Positions 1 through 6,252 of a stretch of DNA of 11,109 bases are shown here, piece by piece. The number at the start of each line of letters is the position of its first letter. The first letter of the stretch is position 1. Source of the DNA: DAORHV01 sp964458645 (GTDB lineage: Bacteria; Patescibacteriota; Gracilibacteria; Peribacterales; Peribacteraceae); contig CAYWJU010000024.1 in NCBI GenBank assembly GCA_964458645.1, positions 1 through 11,109 of the forward strand, written 5' to 3'. The position numbers and the translations under genes are program-made. The notes under the pieces were generated by a model. It was not told the origin of the DNA. It saw nothing but the letters and a program-made list of their open reading frames with translations, and ran no database searches.

Positions 1-954
1 GCACACGTCGACTGTCCTGGTCACGCCGACTACGTGAAGAACATGATCACCGGCGCCGCCCAGATGGACGCCGCCATCCTCGTGGTCTCCGCCGCCGACG
101 GTCCGATGCCCCAGACGCGTGAGCACATCCTGCTCGCTCGCCAGGTGAACGTGCCGTACATCGTTGTCTTCATGAACAAGGTCGACATGGTCAAGGATCC
201 TGAGCTGTTGGACCTCGTCGAAATGGAAATCCGCGAACTGCTCACCAAGTACGGTTACCCAGGCGACAAGACCCCGATCATCAAGGGTTCCGCTCTGAAG
301 GCCGTTGAAGGTGATGCCGACAACGTAGCAAAACTCAAGGAGCTGCTCACGACCCTGGACACCTACGTTCCGGAGCCGAAGCGCGAGACTGACAAGCCTT
401 TCCTCATGTCCGTTGAGGACGTGTTCTCGATCAAGGGTCGCGGCACCGTCGCCACCGGCCGTATCGAGCAGGGTAAGGTGAACGTCAACGACGAAATCGA
501 AATCGTCGGTATCCGCGAAACGAAGAAGACCGTCTGCACCGGCGTGGAAATGTTCCACAAGCTGTTGGACAGCGGTATGGCCGGCGACAACGTCGGTCTG
601 CTCCTCCGCGGTATTGAGCGCGAGGACATTGAGCGCGGTCAGGTTCTGGCCAAGCCAGGATCGATCAAGCCCCACACTGAATTCGAGGCTGAAGTGTATA
701 TCCTGACGAAGGAGGAAGGTGGTCGCCACACTCCGTTCTTCAAGGGTTACAAGCCCCAGTTCTACATCCGCACGACCGACGTCACGGGTTCCGTGGTGTT
801 GCCGGACGGAGTCGAAATGGTCATGCCAGGTGACAACTTGAAGTTCGTCGTCACGCTCGGCGCTCCGGTCGCCATCGAGCTCGGTACCCGCTTCGCTATC
901 CGCGAAGGTGGTCGCACCGTCGGCTCCGGTGTCGTCACGAAGGTTATCAAATAA
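1..954 (+). CDS. tuf: Elongation factor Tu (3' part; start lies outside the window)
   Basis: EF-Tu is the GTPase that carries aminoacyl-tRNA to the ribosomal A site in the cytoplasm. The frame is open from base 1 and gives 317 residues before TAA. The first residues contain the G3/switch II motif DCPGHADYVK, followed by the G4 motif MNKVDM and the G5-like GSALKA. The beta-barrel domains 2 and 3 follow, with typical blocks such as FSIKGRGTVATGRIEQG and PFFKGYKPQFYIRTTDVTG, and the end RTVGSGVVTKVIK. Compared with the usual length of about 394 residues, the first roughly 78 (P-loop and switch I) are upstream of the window. It lies 75 bp before rpsJ, the classical tuf-rpsJ order. Codon use is strongly biased to C-ending codons, as expected for a highly expressed gene. 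Identification is secure. Confidence 0.98.
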   Translation, partial: AHVDCPGHADYVKNMITGAAQMDAAILVVSAADGPMPQTREHILLARQVNVPYIVVFMNKVDMVKDPELLDLVEMEIRELLTKYGYPGDKTPIIKGSALKAVEGDADNVAKLKELLTTLDTYVPEPKRETDKPFLMSVEDVFSIKGRGTVATGRIEQGKVNVNDEIEIVGIRETKKTVCTGVEMFHKLLDSGMAGDNVGLLLRGIEREDIERGQVLAKPGSIKPHTEFEAEVYILTKEEGGRHTPFFKGYKPQFYIRTTDVTGSVVLPDGVEMVMPGDNLKFVVTLGAPVAIELGTRFAIREGGRTVGSGVVTKVIK

Positions 955-963
955 GGTATTCAC

Positions 964-994
964 CCGAAGCGGCGACGCTGTGTCGCCGCTTCGG
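964..994 (+). other. Perfect 13-bp hairpin between tuf and rpsJ
   Basis: CCGAAGCGGCGAC at 964-976 pairs perfectly with GTCGCCGCTTCGG at 982-994 around the loop GCTGT. It starts 10 nt after the tuf stop. No T tract follows (CTCTAGACTCC comes next), so it is not a canonical intrinsic terminator. It may be a partial terminator or attenuator, an mRNA 3'-end stabiliser, or a processing site between tuf and rpsJ. Confidence 0.75.
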
Positions 995-1029
995 CTCTAG
1001 ACTCCCCTTGCTCTTTCTCCACCACCCCC

Positions 1030-1530
1030 ATGACCCCTGCATCCAAGAAGTCGACCGACGACACCAAGAAGAAGGCTCCGGCCAAGCCGAAAGCCGCTCC
1101 CGCAGCCAAGAAGGCTCCGGCCAAGAAAGCCCCGTCCGCCGAGGCTTCGCAGGAGAAAGTCATGGTCTCCCCCATGAAATCACCGGAAACGAAGGCTGAA
1201 GCAAAGGCAGCAGCCGCAGCCAAAATGAAGGGCATTCGCATCCGCCTCAGCGGTTTCGACTACACCGTCATCGACGAGGCTTCCATGAAGATCGTCGACA
1301 CGGCCGTCCGCACGGGCGCCGTTGTCCGCGGTCCGACCCCACTGCCCACCAAGCTGCGCAAGTTCACCGTGAACCGCTCGACGTTCGTCCACAAAGACGC
1401 TCGCGATCAGTTCGAGATGCGCATCCACCGCCGCCTGATCGACCTCTCCGAGACGACCTTCAAGACGGTCGATGCCCTGCAGAACCTGAGCTTGCCCTCC
1501 GGTGTGGACATCGAGATCCGTATGGGGTAA
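1030..1530 (+). CDS. rpsJ: Ribosomal protein uS10 with a 65-residue Lys/Ala/Pro-rich N-terminal extension
   Basis: uS10 is a small-subunit protein that also forms the NusB-S10 antitermination pair; nusB is encoded in this window. The core (residues about 67-166) begins KGIRIRLSGFDYTVID and carries family blocks VRTGAVVRGPTPLPT, HKDARDQFEMRIHRRLIDL and KTVDALQNLSLPSGVDIEI. Canonical S10 is about 100-105 residues; this one has 166. Residues 1-65 are low-complexity, rich in K, A and P, like a histone H1 tail. The extension contains an 18-nt direct repeat (1069-1086 and 1108-1125), suggesting growth by duplication. An internal ATG at 1225 would give a normal-length S10, but the frame is open and compositionally coding from 1030. 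No SD precedes either start; the leader is C/T-rich. The gene is followed by a terminator, not by rplC. Confidence 0.95.
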   Translation: MTPASKKSTDDTKKKAPAKPKAAPAAKKAPAKKAPSAEASQEKVMVSPMKSPETKAEAKAAAAAKMKGIRIRLSGFDYTVIDEASMKIVDTAVRTGAVVRGPTPLPTKLRKFTVNRSTFVHKDARDQFEMRIHRRLIDLSETTFKTVDALQNLSLPSGVDIEIRMG

Positions 1531-1550
1531 TTCTCCGCATTCTTTAGACC

Positions 1551-1580
1551 AAAACGACGGGTATCCCCCGTCGTTTTTTT
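1551..1580 (+). terminator. Intrinsic terminator after rpsJ
   Basis: AAAACGACGGG at 1551-1561 pairs over 11 bp with CCCGTCGTTTT at 1567-1577 around the loop TATCC. The 3' arm runs into seven consecutive T (1574-1580). It lies 20 nt after the rpsJ stop codon and ends the tuf-rpsJ unit. Confidence 0.93.
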
Positions 1581-1640
1581 GTAGGAAGCGGCCACCGTAG
1601 CCGCAGACGCGAGCCGTATCTTCCAAAAATGGCTTCTTTC

Positions 1641-1656
1641 TGCTATAATCATGAGA
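1641..1656 (+). promoter_or_regulatory. Extended -10 promoter for the 139-aa membrane protein / AAA+ unit
   Basis: A consensus -10 TATAAT (1644-1649) is preceded directly by the extended element TGC (1641-1643). A weak -35 TTCCAA lies 17 nt upstream (1621-1626). The predicted start near 1656 leaves only a 12-nt leader before the ATG at 1668, and it holds no SD. Confidence 0.75.
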
Positions 1657-1667
1657 TACCCAAACCC

Positions 1668-2087
1668 ATGCAATTGATCCCCCATCAGCGGGTTCTGCGA
1701 ATCGCCTTCGGCGTCTTCCTACCGTGGTACTTCCGCGAGATGCCAGTGCGGATCGTAAGCGCCTATTTCGCCTATGCGAAAGCGTTCTGGGATATTTTTT
1801 CGTTCCCCTTCCTGCTTCGCACGCTGCTCTCCCCGTGGAAGAACGTGTTGGACCCGTACCCGAAGAACCATTTTGATCTGAATGCGGTGTTCCAAGCGCT
1901 GGTAATGAACATGATCTCGCGCATGATCGGTTGCACCGTACGCATCGTCATGATGGCAATCGGCGTTGTAGTCCACGCGTGCTGCCTGGCGCTCTTCCTG
2001 CTGTGGCTGGCGGTGTGGGTGCTGTATCCGTTCCTCATGATACTAGGTGTGCTGTATCTGCTTCGTGTCCTGTTTCTGTTCACGTGA
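1668..2087 (+). CDS. Conserved-type hypothetical membrane protein, 139 aa, coupled to the AAA+ ATPase gene
   Basis: No named family is assigned. The first part is amphipathic and aromatic (residues 13-57, with WYFREMPVRIV and the patch FLLRTLLSPWKN). A short polar stretch around residues 59-72 (DPYPKNHFD) follows. The C-terminal half (about 93-138) is almost purely hydrophobic and fits two transmembrane helices joined around residue 118. The ATG at 1668 is chosen because the TATAAT promoter lies just upstream and an earlier in-frame ATG (1629) would precede it. The stop TGA (2085-2087) overlaps the GTG start (2084-2086) of the ATPase gene, so translation is probably coupled. By inference it is a membrane partner or anchor of that ATPase. 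I have the impression that LLRTLxSPW proteins recur in CPR genomes, but cannot verify it here. Confidence 0.85.
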   Translation: MQLIPHQRVLRIAFGVFLPWYFREMPVRIVSAYFAYAKAFWDIFSFPFLLRTLLSPWKNVLDPYPKNHFDLNAVFQALVMNMISRMIGCTVRIVMMAIGVVVHACCLALFLLWLAVWVLYPFLMILGVLYLLRVLFLFT

Positions 2088-4522
2088 ACGCCCGCACGTT
2101 TCACTTGCCGGCTACGGACGCATTCGCGGGAGTACAGCTCCGCAAGCTGACGCTGAGCCCGATCAGCGGCTTGCTGTACATCTTCCTGCTGTTACCGTTC
2201 GTAGAGGTCTTGCTGGTGCATGAATGGGAAACGCCGATCCTGGTGGGCGGATCGCTGCTCTTGTTCACGCTGTTGGTCATTCACCTCTTCAGCAAAGAAA
2301 AGCTGTTGGTGAACCAAGATCACCCGTTGCTCGAGACGCAGAACATCGCCGAACTGTTGTCGTGGAACATGGTGCGCCACTTGAGTGCGTACCGCAGCAT
2401 CGACGCACTCGCACTGCTGAAGGCATCGACAGCCAGCTCGCGCTCGCTCTTCATTTTGGGACAAATCGGCATCGACCGCGACATGGTGCTGAAGCACTAC
2501 TTGGCCGGCGGCGAAACGCATGATTTCCAAGAGTGCCTGCAGTGGGGCTTGGACGCCTGCAAAGAACTGAAGACCACGGTACTGGACTCTACCGCCGTTC
2601 TGTACGCGTTTTTCGAACACAGTACGGCACTGCATACGTTGCTGGATAAAGCCGATTTGTCGTTCCAGGATTTGGGCAAAATCATGCAATGCGAAGTCTT
2701 CCACTGGTACAGCCGCCGCTACGAAAATCCCATCGGTCCCGACGCACTGGTGCGCATTTTGGGCTCCTTCGGCCGCTCGTGGGTCATGGGCTATACCAAT
2801 GAACTCGATCGTCTGACCATCGATATCGGTGAGAGCATTCTGTCGAAGCGACGCGACGCAGTGATTCACCACGACAAGCTCGATGAAATGCTTCGTCTGC
2901 TGGCCGGCGCCGGTCACCGCAACGTATTGATCATCGGCAAGAATGGTGTCGGCAAACGCACCATGATCGAAAACTTCACACGCGCATTGCGCATGTATGA
3001 AATCGATCACGGCTTGCCGTATACGCGCGTGCTGAAGCTGCGCAGTGCAGAATTGCTTTCCGGCTCCGACCGGAGCGACACGCTGCTCTTGCATGCCTTG
3101 AGCAAGGCCGAAAACTCGGGGAAATTCATTCTGGTAGCCGAAGACATCGCCATGCTGATGAAAGCCGCCGATGCCAGATTGAAGCAAGTGCTGCTGAAAT
3201 TCCTGCAACATCCGCGCATTAACCTTATCGGCATTGCCGATGTGGAGGATTACCATTCGACGCTGAAGCGAGAAGGCATGATCGATGCGCTGCTGGAAAA
3301 GGTGTATCTGGACGATGCATCTGAGCCCGAGGTCATGGACGTACTGATGTCGCACTACTTCAGCCTGGAGCACCGCAAGAAAGTGCGCATGACGTACAAG
3401 GCGCTGCAGTCGATTCCGGTGCTCTCGCGACGCTATATCGGCCGCGGCGGATTCCCCGGCAAGGCCGTGGACGTCATGGATGAAGCGATTTTGGTCGCCT
3501 CACAAGAGAAGGCGTCGTACGTCAGTGAAAAACACATCCGCAGCGGCGTATCGTTGAAGGCGCACATCGACGTGACCGAGATGTCCGATGGTGAGCGGAA
3601 TAAACTCCTCACGTTGGCAGCCACGCTCATCCGCAACGTCGTCGGCCAAGACGAGGCTATTCGCTCACTGGTCAATGCGCTCAAGCGCGCCCGGTTGGAC
3701 ATTGCGACGGGAAACCGTCCGCTGGGTACGTTCCTGTTTTTGGGCTCTACCGGTGTGGGAAAGACCGAAACTGCCAAAACGCTGGCCGAGCACTATTTTG
3801 GCTCTCACGACAGCTTTACGCGCATCGATTTGAATGAGTATTCCACCGAACAGTCGGTAAACGGCATTATTGGCACCACCGACACGAACGGCGTGTTTCA
3901 TGAAAGCTTCCTGGTGCAGCGCATTCAGGACAGGCCATTCTCGCTGATCTTGCTGGATGAAATCGAAAAGGCACATCCGCATGTGCTGAACCTGTTCCTG
4001 CAGATTCTGGACGAAGGCTACCTGATTGACGCACGCGGCCTGAAAACCGACTTCCGCAACGCGATCATCATCGCCACCAGCAATGCCGGAGGCTTGTACA
4101 TCCGCGACGCGCTGAAGGCGAATCCCAACGTGGATCATGCCGCATTCAAGCAATTGCTAATCGACAACGTGCTCAAGGATAAATTGTTCTCGCCGGAGTT
4201 CTTAAACCGCTTCGACGACGTGTTAGTCTACTTCCCACTCTCGGAACAACACGTGGCGCGCCTGACGATTCTCATGCTCGACCACATCGTTCGTGAAATG
4301 GATCAGAAACGCGGCATCCGCATTATCGTGGAGCACGACGTCGTAGACGTGCTGGCAAAGCGCGGTTACAGCGTGGAATTCGGCGCTCGGCAACTGCGCC
4401 GTACCATTACCGACGTGATTGAAAACTACATCGCCGATTACATGCTGAAACACGTCGTGAAGCGCGGGGATGAAATCATGATCACGGCGGCGGATCTTCT
4501 GGAGCGTGAGAAGAAAAAATAG
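2084..4522 (+). CDS. Membrane-anchored Clp/HSP100-type double-AAA+ ATPase, first AAA domain degenerate
   Basis: This resembles ClpA/ClpC-type unfoldases, which thread proteins into a protease or remodel them. The protein has 812 residues from GTG 2084; the open frame upstream is a shadow of the preceding gene. Residues about 22-45 and 51-69 are hydrophobic and fit two transmembrane helices, unusual for Clp proteins. Residues about 85-250 are a helical region loosely like a Clp N-domain. AAA1 has GKNGVGKR at 285-292, where the usual Ser/Thr after the Walker A lysine is Arg, and a Walker B-like ILVAED (349-354) in which the D-E pair is inverted, so it may not hydrolyse ATP. AAA2 is canonical: Walker A GSTGVGKT (554-561), Walker B LILLDE (621-626), sensor 1 Asn667, Arg finger R709 in FLNRF, sensor 2 GAR (767-769). 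A pore-loop aromatic is probably F605. No clear ClpP-binding IGF/IGL loop was recognised. Confidence 0.9.
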   Translation: MNARTFHLPATDAFAGVQLRKLTLSPISGLLYIFLLLPFVEVLLVHEWETPILVGGSLLLFTLLVIHLFSKEKLLVNQDHPLLETQNIAELLSWNMVRHLSAYRSIDALALLKASTASSRSLFILGQIGIDRDMVLKHYLAGGETHDFQECLQWGLDACKELKTTVLDSTAVLYAFFEHSTALHTLLDKADLSFQDLGKIMQCEVFHWYSRRYENPIGPDALVRILGSFGRSWVMGYTNELDRLTIDIGESILSKRRDAVIHHDKLDEMLRLLAGAGHRNVLIIGKNGVGKRTMIENFTRALRMYEIDHGLPYTRVLKLRSAELLSGSDRSDTLLLHALSKAENSGKFILVAEDIAMLMKAADARLKQVLLKFLQHPRINLIGIADVEDYHSTLKREGMIDALLEKVYLDDASEPEVMDVLMSHYFSLEHRKKVRMTYKALQSIPVLSRRYIGRGGFPGKAVDVMDEAILVASQEKASYVSEKHIRSGVSLKAHIDVTEMSDGERNKLLTLAATLIRNVVGQDEAIRSLVNALKRARLDIATGNRPLGTFLFLGSTGVGKTETAKTLAEHYFGSHDSFTRIDLNEYSTEQSVNGIIGTTDTNGVFHESFLVQRIQDRPFSLILLDEIEKAHPHVLNLFLQILDEGYLIDARGLKTDFRNAIIIATSNAGGLYIRDALKANPNVDHAAFKQLLIDNVLKDKLFSPEFLNRFDDVLVYFPLSEQHVARLTILMLDHIVREMDQKRGIRIIVEHDVVDVLAKRGYSVEFGARQLRRTITDVIENYIADYMLKHVVKRGDEIMITAADLLEREKKK

Positions 4523-4535
4523 GGTGCTGAAGCTG

Positions 4536-4568
4536 AATTATTGAACACTTTTTGTGTTCTTTATAATT
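4536..4568 (+). terminator. Probable terminator hairpin after the AAA+ gene
   Basis: AATTAT (4536-4541) plus GAACAC (4543-4548) pair with GTGTTC (4554-4559) plus ATAATT (4563-4568) around a TTTTT loop, with a small asymmetric internal T loop. The core GAACAC hairpin is followed by TTTATAATT. It starts 14 nt after the stop codon, in an AT-rich spacer (about 4523-4620) unlike the rest of the window. Further imperfect repeats of ATTAAT follow at 4573-4591. Confidence 0.6.
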
Positions 4569-4629
4569 GGCTTATTAATACCATTATTAATGAACAAATT
4601 ATTTGATCTATTTACGGAAAAACGGTGAA

Positions 4630-4669
4630 GATTCCCTGGACTCCAAGGAGTCCATGGAGCCCTGGAGTC
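4630..4669. repeat. 9-nt-unit array (copy E), 3' of rnc
   Basis: Four in-register 9-mers at 4630, 4639, 4648 and 4657 (GATTCCCTG, GACTCCAAG, then GAGTCCATG, GAGCCCTGG) all keep CC at positions 5-6. The array is self-complementary: GGACTCC (4638-4644) pairs with GGAGTCC (4647-4653), and alternatively GACTCCA (4639-4645) pairs with TGGAGTC (4663-4669). It ends 7 nt from the rnc stop codon in a convergent gap. It is a member of the family described in the findings, with more diverged units. Confidence 0.7.
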
Positions 4670-4675
4670 ATCGTA

Positions 4676-5368
4676 CTATTTCCAGCCCTTCGCCTTCAGC
4701 GCGGCAGCAGCTGCGGCCTGCTCTGCTCTCTGTTTGGTTGCACCAGTGCCATGGGCAACGACTTCCTCGCCGATGGAAACGGCGCACGTGAACTCCTTCT
4801 GGTGATCCGGCCCCTTTTCATCCACAGTTTTGTACGTGGGTGTAATGCCGGTTTTTTCCTGGGCGATTTCCTGCAACAGACTCTTTTCGTCGCGATGCTT
4901 GCCCTTGGCGATCAAGTTTTTCAATCGCACGAGAATGAAGCGCTCAATGAACTCCCGGGTGACATCGAATCCCTGGTCCAAATACACGGCACCGATGAAT
5001 GCTTCCAGCGCATTTGCTAGCGTAGAAGGCTTGTTTCTGCCGTCGCTTAAGTCTTCGCCGCGGCTCATGTACAGGTATTCCCCTAGTTTCAACTCGCGCG
5101 CCACTTCGTAGAGATGATCGCCTTGCACCAGCGCGGAGCGCCAACTGGTCATTTCGCCTTCTGCTTTGTCGCTGGAATGAAACAAGTGCTCGGTCGTGGC
5201 CAACTGCAATACGGCATCGCCCAAGAACTCCAAACGTTCATTGTGCCCCATGCGGCCGCTGTCGTTCACCGCCGAACGGTGCGTGAGTGCTTGGCAGAGC
5301 AAATCCTTGTCGCGGAAATGCACTCCGGTGGCCTTTTCCAAGCCGACGAGTGAGGAGGGATTGGTCAT
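4676..5368 (-). CDS. rnc: Ribonuclease III
   Basis: RNase III cleaves double-stranded RNA in rRNA precursors and structured mRNAs, as a cytoplasmic dimer. From ATG 5368 it has 230 residues, the usual length. Residues 44-53 are the signature ERLEFLGDAV (catalytic D51 region); the second catalytic acid is E122 in NALEAFIGAVYLDQG. Residues about 160-229 form the dsRNA-binding domain (DEKSLLQEIAQ to GTGATKQRAEQAAAAAAL). A longer start at 5407 would overlap the end of nusB; MTNPSSLVGLEKATG is preferred as the usual N-terminus. The start lies 4 nt after the nusB stop without an SD, so translation by coupling from nusB is likely. The hairpin arrays next to nearby genes would be natural substrates for this enzyme, which is inference only. 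Confidence 0.96.
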   Translation of the reverse strand: MTNPSSLVGLEKATGVHFRDKDLLCQALTHRSAVNDSGRMGHNERLEFLGDAVLQLATTEHLFHSSDKAEGEMTSWRSALVQGDHLYEVARELKLGEYLYMSRGEDLSDGRNKPSTLANALEAFIGAVYLDQGFDVTREFIERFILVRLKNLIAKGKHRDEKSLLQEIAQEKTGITPTYKTVDEKGPDHQKEFTCAVSIGEEVVAHGTGATKQRAEQAAAAAALKAKGWK

Positions 5369-5372
5369 GAGC

Positions 5373-5798
5373 TTATTTTGCGGGAATTTTCCCGCTGCCA
5401 TGGGCAACTGCGTTCAGCACGCCGTTCACGAACTTGGCACCCTCTTCGGTTCCGAACTCCTTGGCAATTTCGATTGCCTCGTTCATCACGACTGCCGGCG
5501 GAGCATCTGCGGCGAACAGAAGCTCGTACCCACCGATCATCAGAATGCAACGCGTAATGGTATCCATGCGCTCCAGCGGCCACTGCGGAGCATGTTTTTG
5601 GATTGCTTCATTAATGGCGGTACCATGCTCCAAAATCCCCTTCAACAAACTGGCGCAAAACTTGGGATCCACGGCATCGTCGCCACCATGCTGAGCAATG
5701 TTGTGTGCGAGCGCCTTTTCGGGCTCGATTGCACGCATCTGCATTTCGAAAACCGTCTGCATGACGGCGATACGGGAGAGGTGTCGGCGGCTGGCCAT
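5373..5798 (-). CDS. nusB: Transcription antitermination factor NusB
   Basis: NusB binds boxA RNA together with ribosomal protein S10 and promotes antitermination, mainly of rRNA operons. The 141 residues match the family size. The start MASRRHLSRIAVMQTVFEMQ fits the conserved N-terminal helix, and the C-terminal region has the family blocks VVMNEAIEIAKEFG and AKFVNGVLNAV. The open frame extends 19 codons upstream to 5855 into a repeat array. I reject that start because the N-terminus aligns at 5798 and an extended -10 promoter lies 6 nt before that ATG. The gene forms a unit with rnc, 4 nt downstream. Its S10 partner (rpsJ) lies 4 kb away on the other strand. Confidence 0.94.
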   Translation of the reverse strand: MASRRHLSRIAVMQTVFEMQMRAIEPEKALAHNIAQHGGDDAVDPKFCASLLKGILEHGTAINEAIQKHAPQWPLERMDTITRCILMIGGYELLFAADAPPAVVMNEAIEIAKEFGTEEGAKFVNGVLNAVAHGSGKIPAK

Positions 5799-5804
5799 GA
5801 AGCC

Positions 5805-5813
5805 AGAGTAGCA
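5805..5813 (-). promoter_or_regulatory. Candidate extended -10 promoter of nusB-rnc, leaderless geometry
   Basis: On the minus strand TGC-TACTCT (5813 down to 5805) is followed by six bases and then the nusB ATG at 5798, so the expected transcription start is the A of the ATG. A weak -35 (TTTCTT, 5833-5828) would lie inside the adjacent repeat array. The -10 matches TAnnnT plus the TGn element. Confidence 0.5.
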
Positions 5814-5819
5814 GTGACG

Positions 5820-5910
5820 GGATTCCGAAGAAACCAATGATTCCGAAGAATCCAACGATACGACAAAATTCTCCTCGGCTTCTTCGGAGCCCTCGGGCTC
5901 TTCGGAATCC
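5820..5910. repeat. 9-nt-unit inverted array (copy A) between the bL32-like gene and nusB
   Basis: On the plus strand 9-mers repeat in register from 5821 (GATTCCGAA, GAAACCAAT, then GATTCCGAA, GAATCCAAC). From 5909 down to 5874 the minus strand carries GATTCCGAA, GAGCCCGAG, then GGCTCCGAA, GAAGCCGAG. The arms can fold back: GGATTCCGAAGA (5820-5831) is perfectly complementary to TCTTCGGAATCC (5899-5910), and CCGAAGAA (5843-5850) to TTCTTCGG (5880-5887). It begins 5 nt after the stop of the bL32-like gene, in that gene's orientation. Confidence 0.85.
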
Positions 5911-5915
5911 TTAGA

Positions 5916-6101
5916 TTAGGCCTTCACACGCGTGATCTTGTCCAAAGCCTTCTTGCTCTTGGAGCGACCAGCGGCCGGAGCAGCATACGGAGACGATGCG
6001 AAGTTGGTCAGACGCTTGACCTCTTTCTTGAGGTACACGCTGTGCCGAGTTCGTCCTCGGTCCTTACTGAGCCGCTTACTGGGTGTAGGTCGCTTGGCCA
6101 T
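5916..6101 (-). CDS. rpmF: Small basic protein, probably ribosomal protein bL32 lacking the zinc-binding cysteines
   Basis: This 61-residue, highly basic protein starts MAKRPTPSKRLSKDRGRTRH, resembling the bL32 N-terminal pattern PKRxxSKxRxRxRR, and continues with YLKKEVKRLTN. The second half, where many bL32 proteins have a CxxC...CxxC zinc ribbon, contains no cysteine (SSPYAAPAAGRSKSKKAL). Zinc-free bL32 forms exist in other bacteria, so this does not exclude the call. The gene lies just before nusB-rnc, a plausible neighbourhood for a ribosomal protein gene. It has a well-formed promoter (6141-6113) and a 5-nt predicted leader. Another small basic ribosomal or nucleic-acid-binding protein is possible. 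That it is a real gene is more certain than its name. Confidence 0.65.
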   Translation of the reverse strand: MAKRPTPSKRLSKDRGRTRHSVYLKKEVKRLTNFASSPYAAPAAGRSKSKKALDKITRVKA

Positions 6102-6112
6102 AGGGCTGCGCT

Positions 6113-6141
6113 ACTGTACCGATGAGACTGGCGGCTGTAAA
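6113..6141 (-). promoter_or_regulatory. Sigma70-type promoter of the bL32-like gene
   Basis: On the minus strand TTTACA (6141-6136), a 17-nt spacer, and TACAGT (6118-6113). The predicted start is near 6106, leaving about 5 nt before the ATG at 6101 and no room for an SD. Confidence 0.75.
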
Positions 6142-6155
6142 GGGGCATCTTGGAG

Positions 6156-6250
6156 GATTCCGAGGGAACCGATGATTCCAAAGAGTCCGAGGAGCGTACA
6201 TGCTCAATCCTCGGCTTCTTCGGTTACTTCGGCTTCTTCGAATTCTTCCC
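6156..6250. repeat. 9-nt-unit inverted array (copy B) between the BI-1 gene and the bL32-like gene
   Basis: Plus-strand 9-mers run in register from 6156 to 6191 (GATTCCGAG, GGAACCGAT, then GATTCCAAA, GAGTCCGAG). Minus-strand 9-mers run from 6245 down to 6210 (GAATTCGAA, GAAGCCGAA, then GTAACCGAA, GAAGCCGAG). The arms are imperfectly complementary; the inner part CCGAGGA (6187-6193) pairs with TCCTCGG (6208-6214). The array starts 3 nt after the BI-1 stop codon in that gene's orientation and ends before the promoter of the next gene. Confidence 0.85.
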
Positions 6251-6252
6251 TT

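Noticed and set aside
1931..2083. N-terminal 51 codons of the open frame containing the AAA+ ATPase
   Set aside because: They overlap the coding sequence of the 139-aa membrane protein in another frame and look like shadow sequence (His/Arg/Pro-rich); the GTG at 2084 is the better start.
2192..3373. 393-codon minus-strand open frame
   Set aside because: It lies wholly antisense to the AAA+ ATPase gene and is Gln/His/Val-rich without recognisable motifs, as expected for a mirror of a real coding frame.
5196..5840. 214-codon plus-strand open frame across rnc and nusB
   Set aside because: It is antisense to the clearly identified rnc and nusB and shows no family motif.
5799..5855. Upstream extension of nusB to 5855
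   Set aside because: The added residues are Ser/Glu-rich translation of the 9-nt array, and the conserved NusB N-terminus starts at 5798.
5820..6250. CRISPR array
   Set aside because: Repeats are 9-nt contiguous units in inverted arrays without 25-40 nt repeats or unique spacers.
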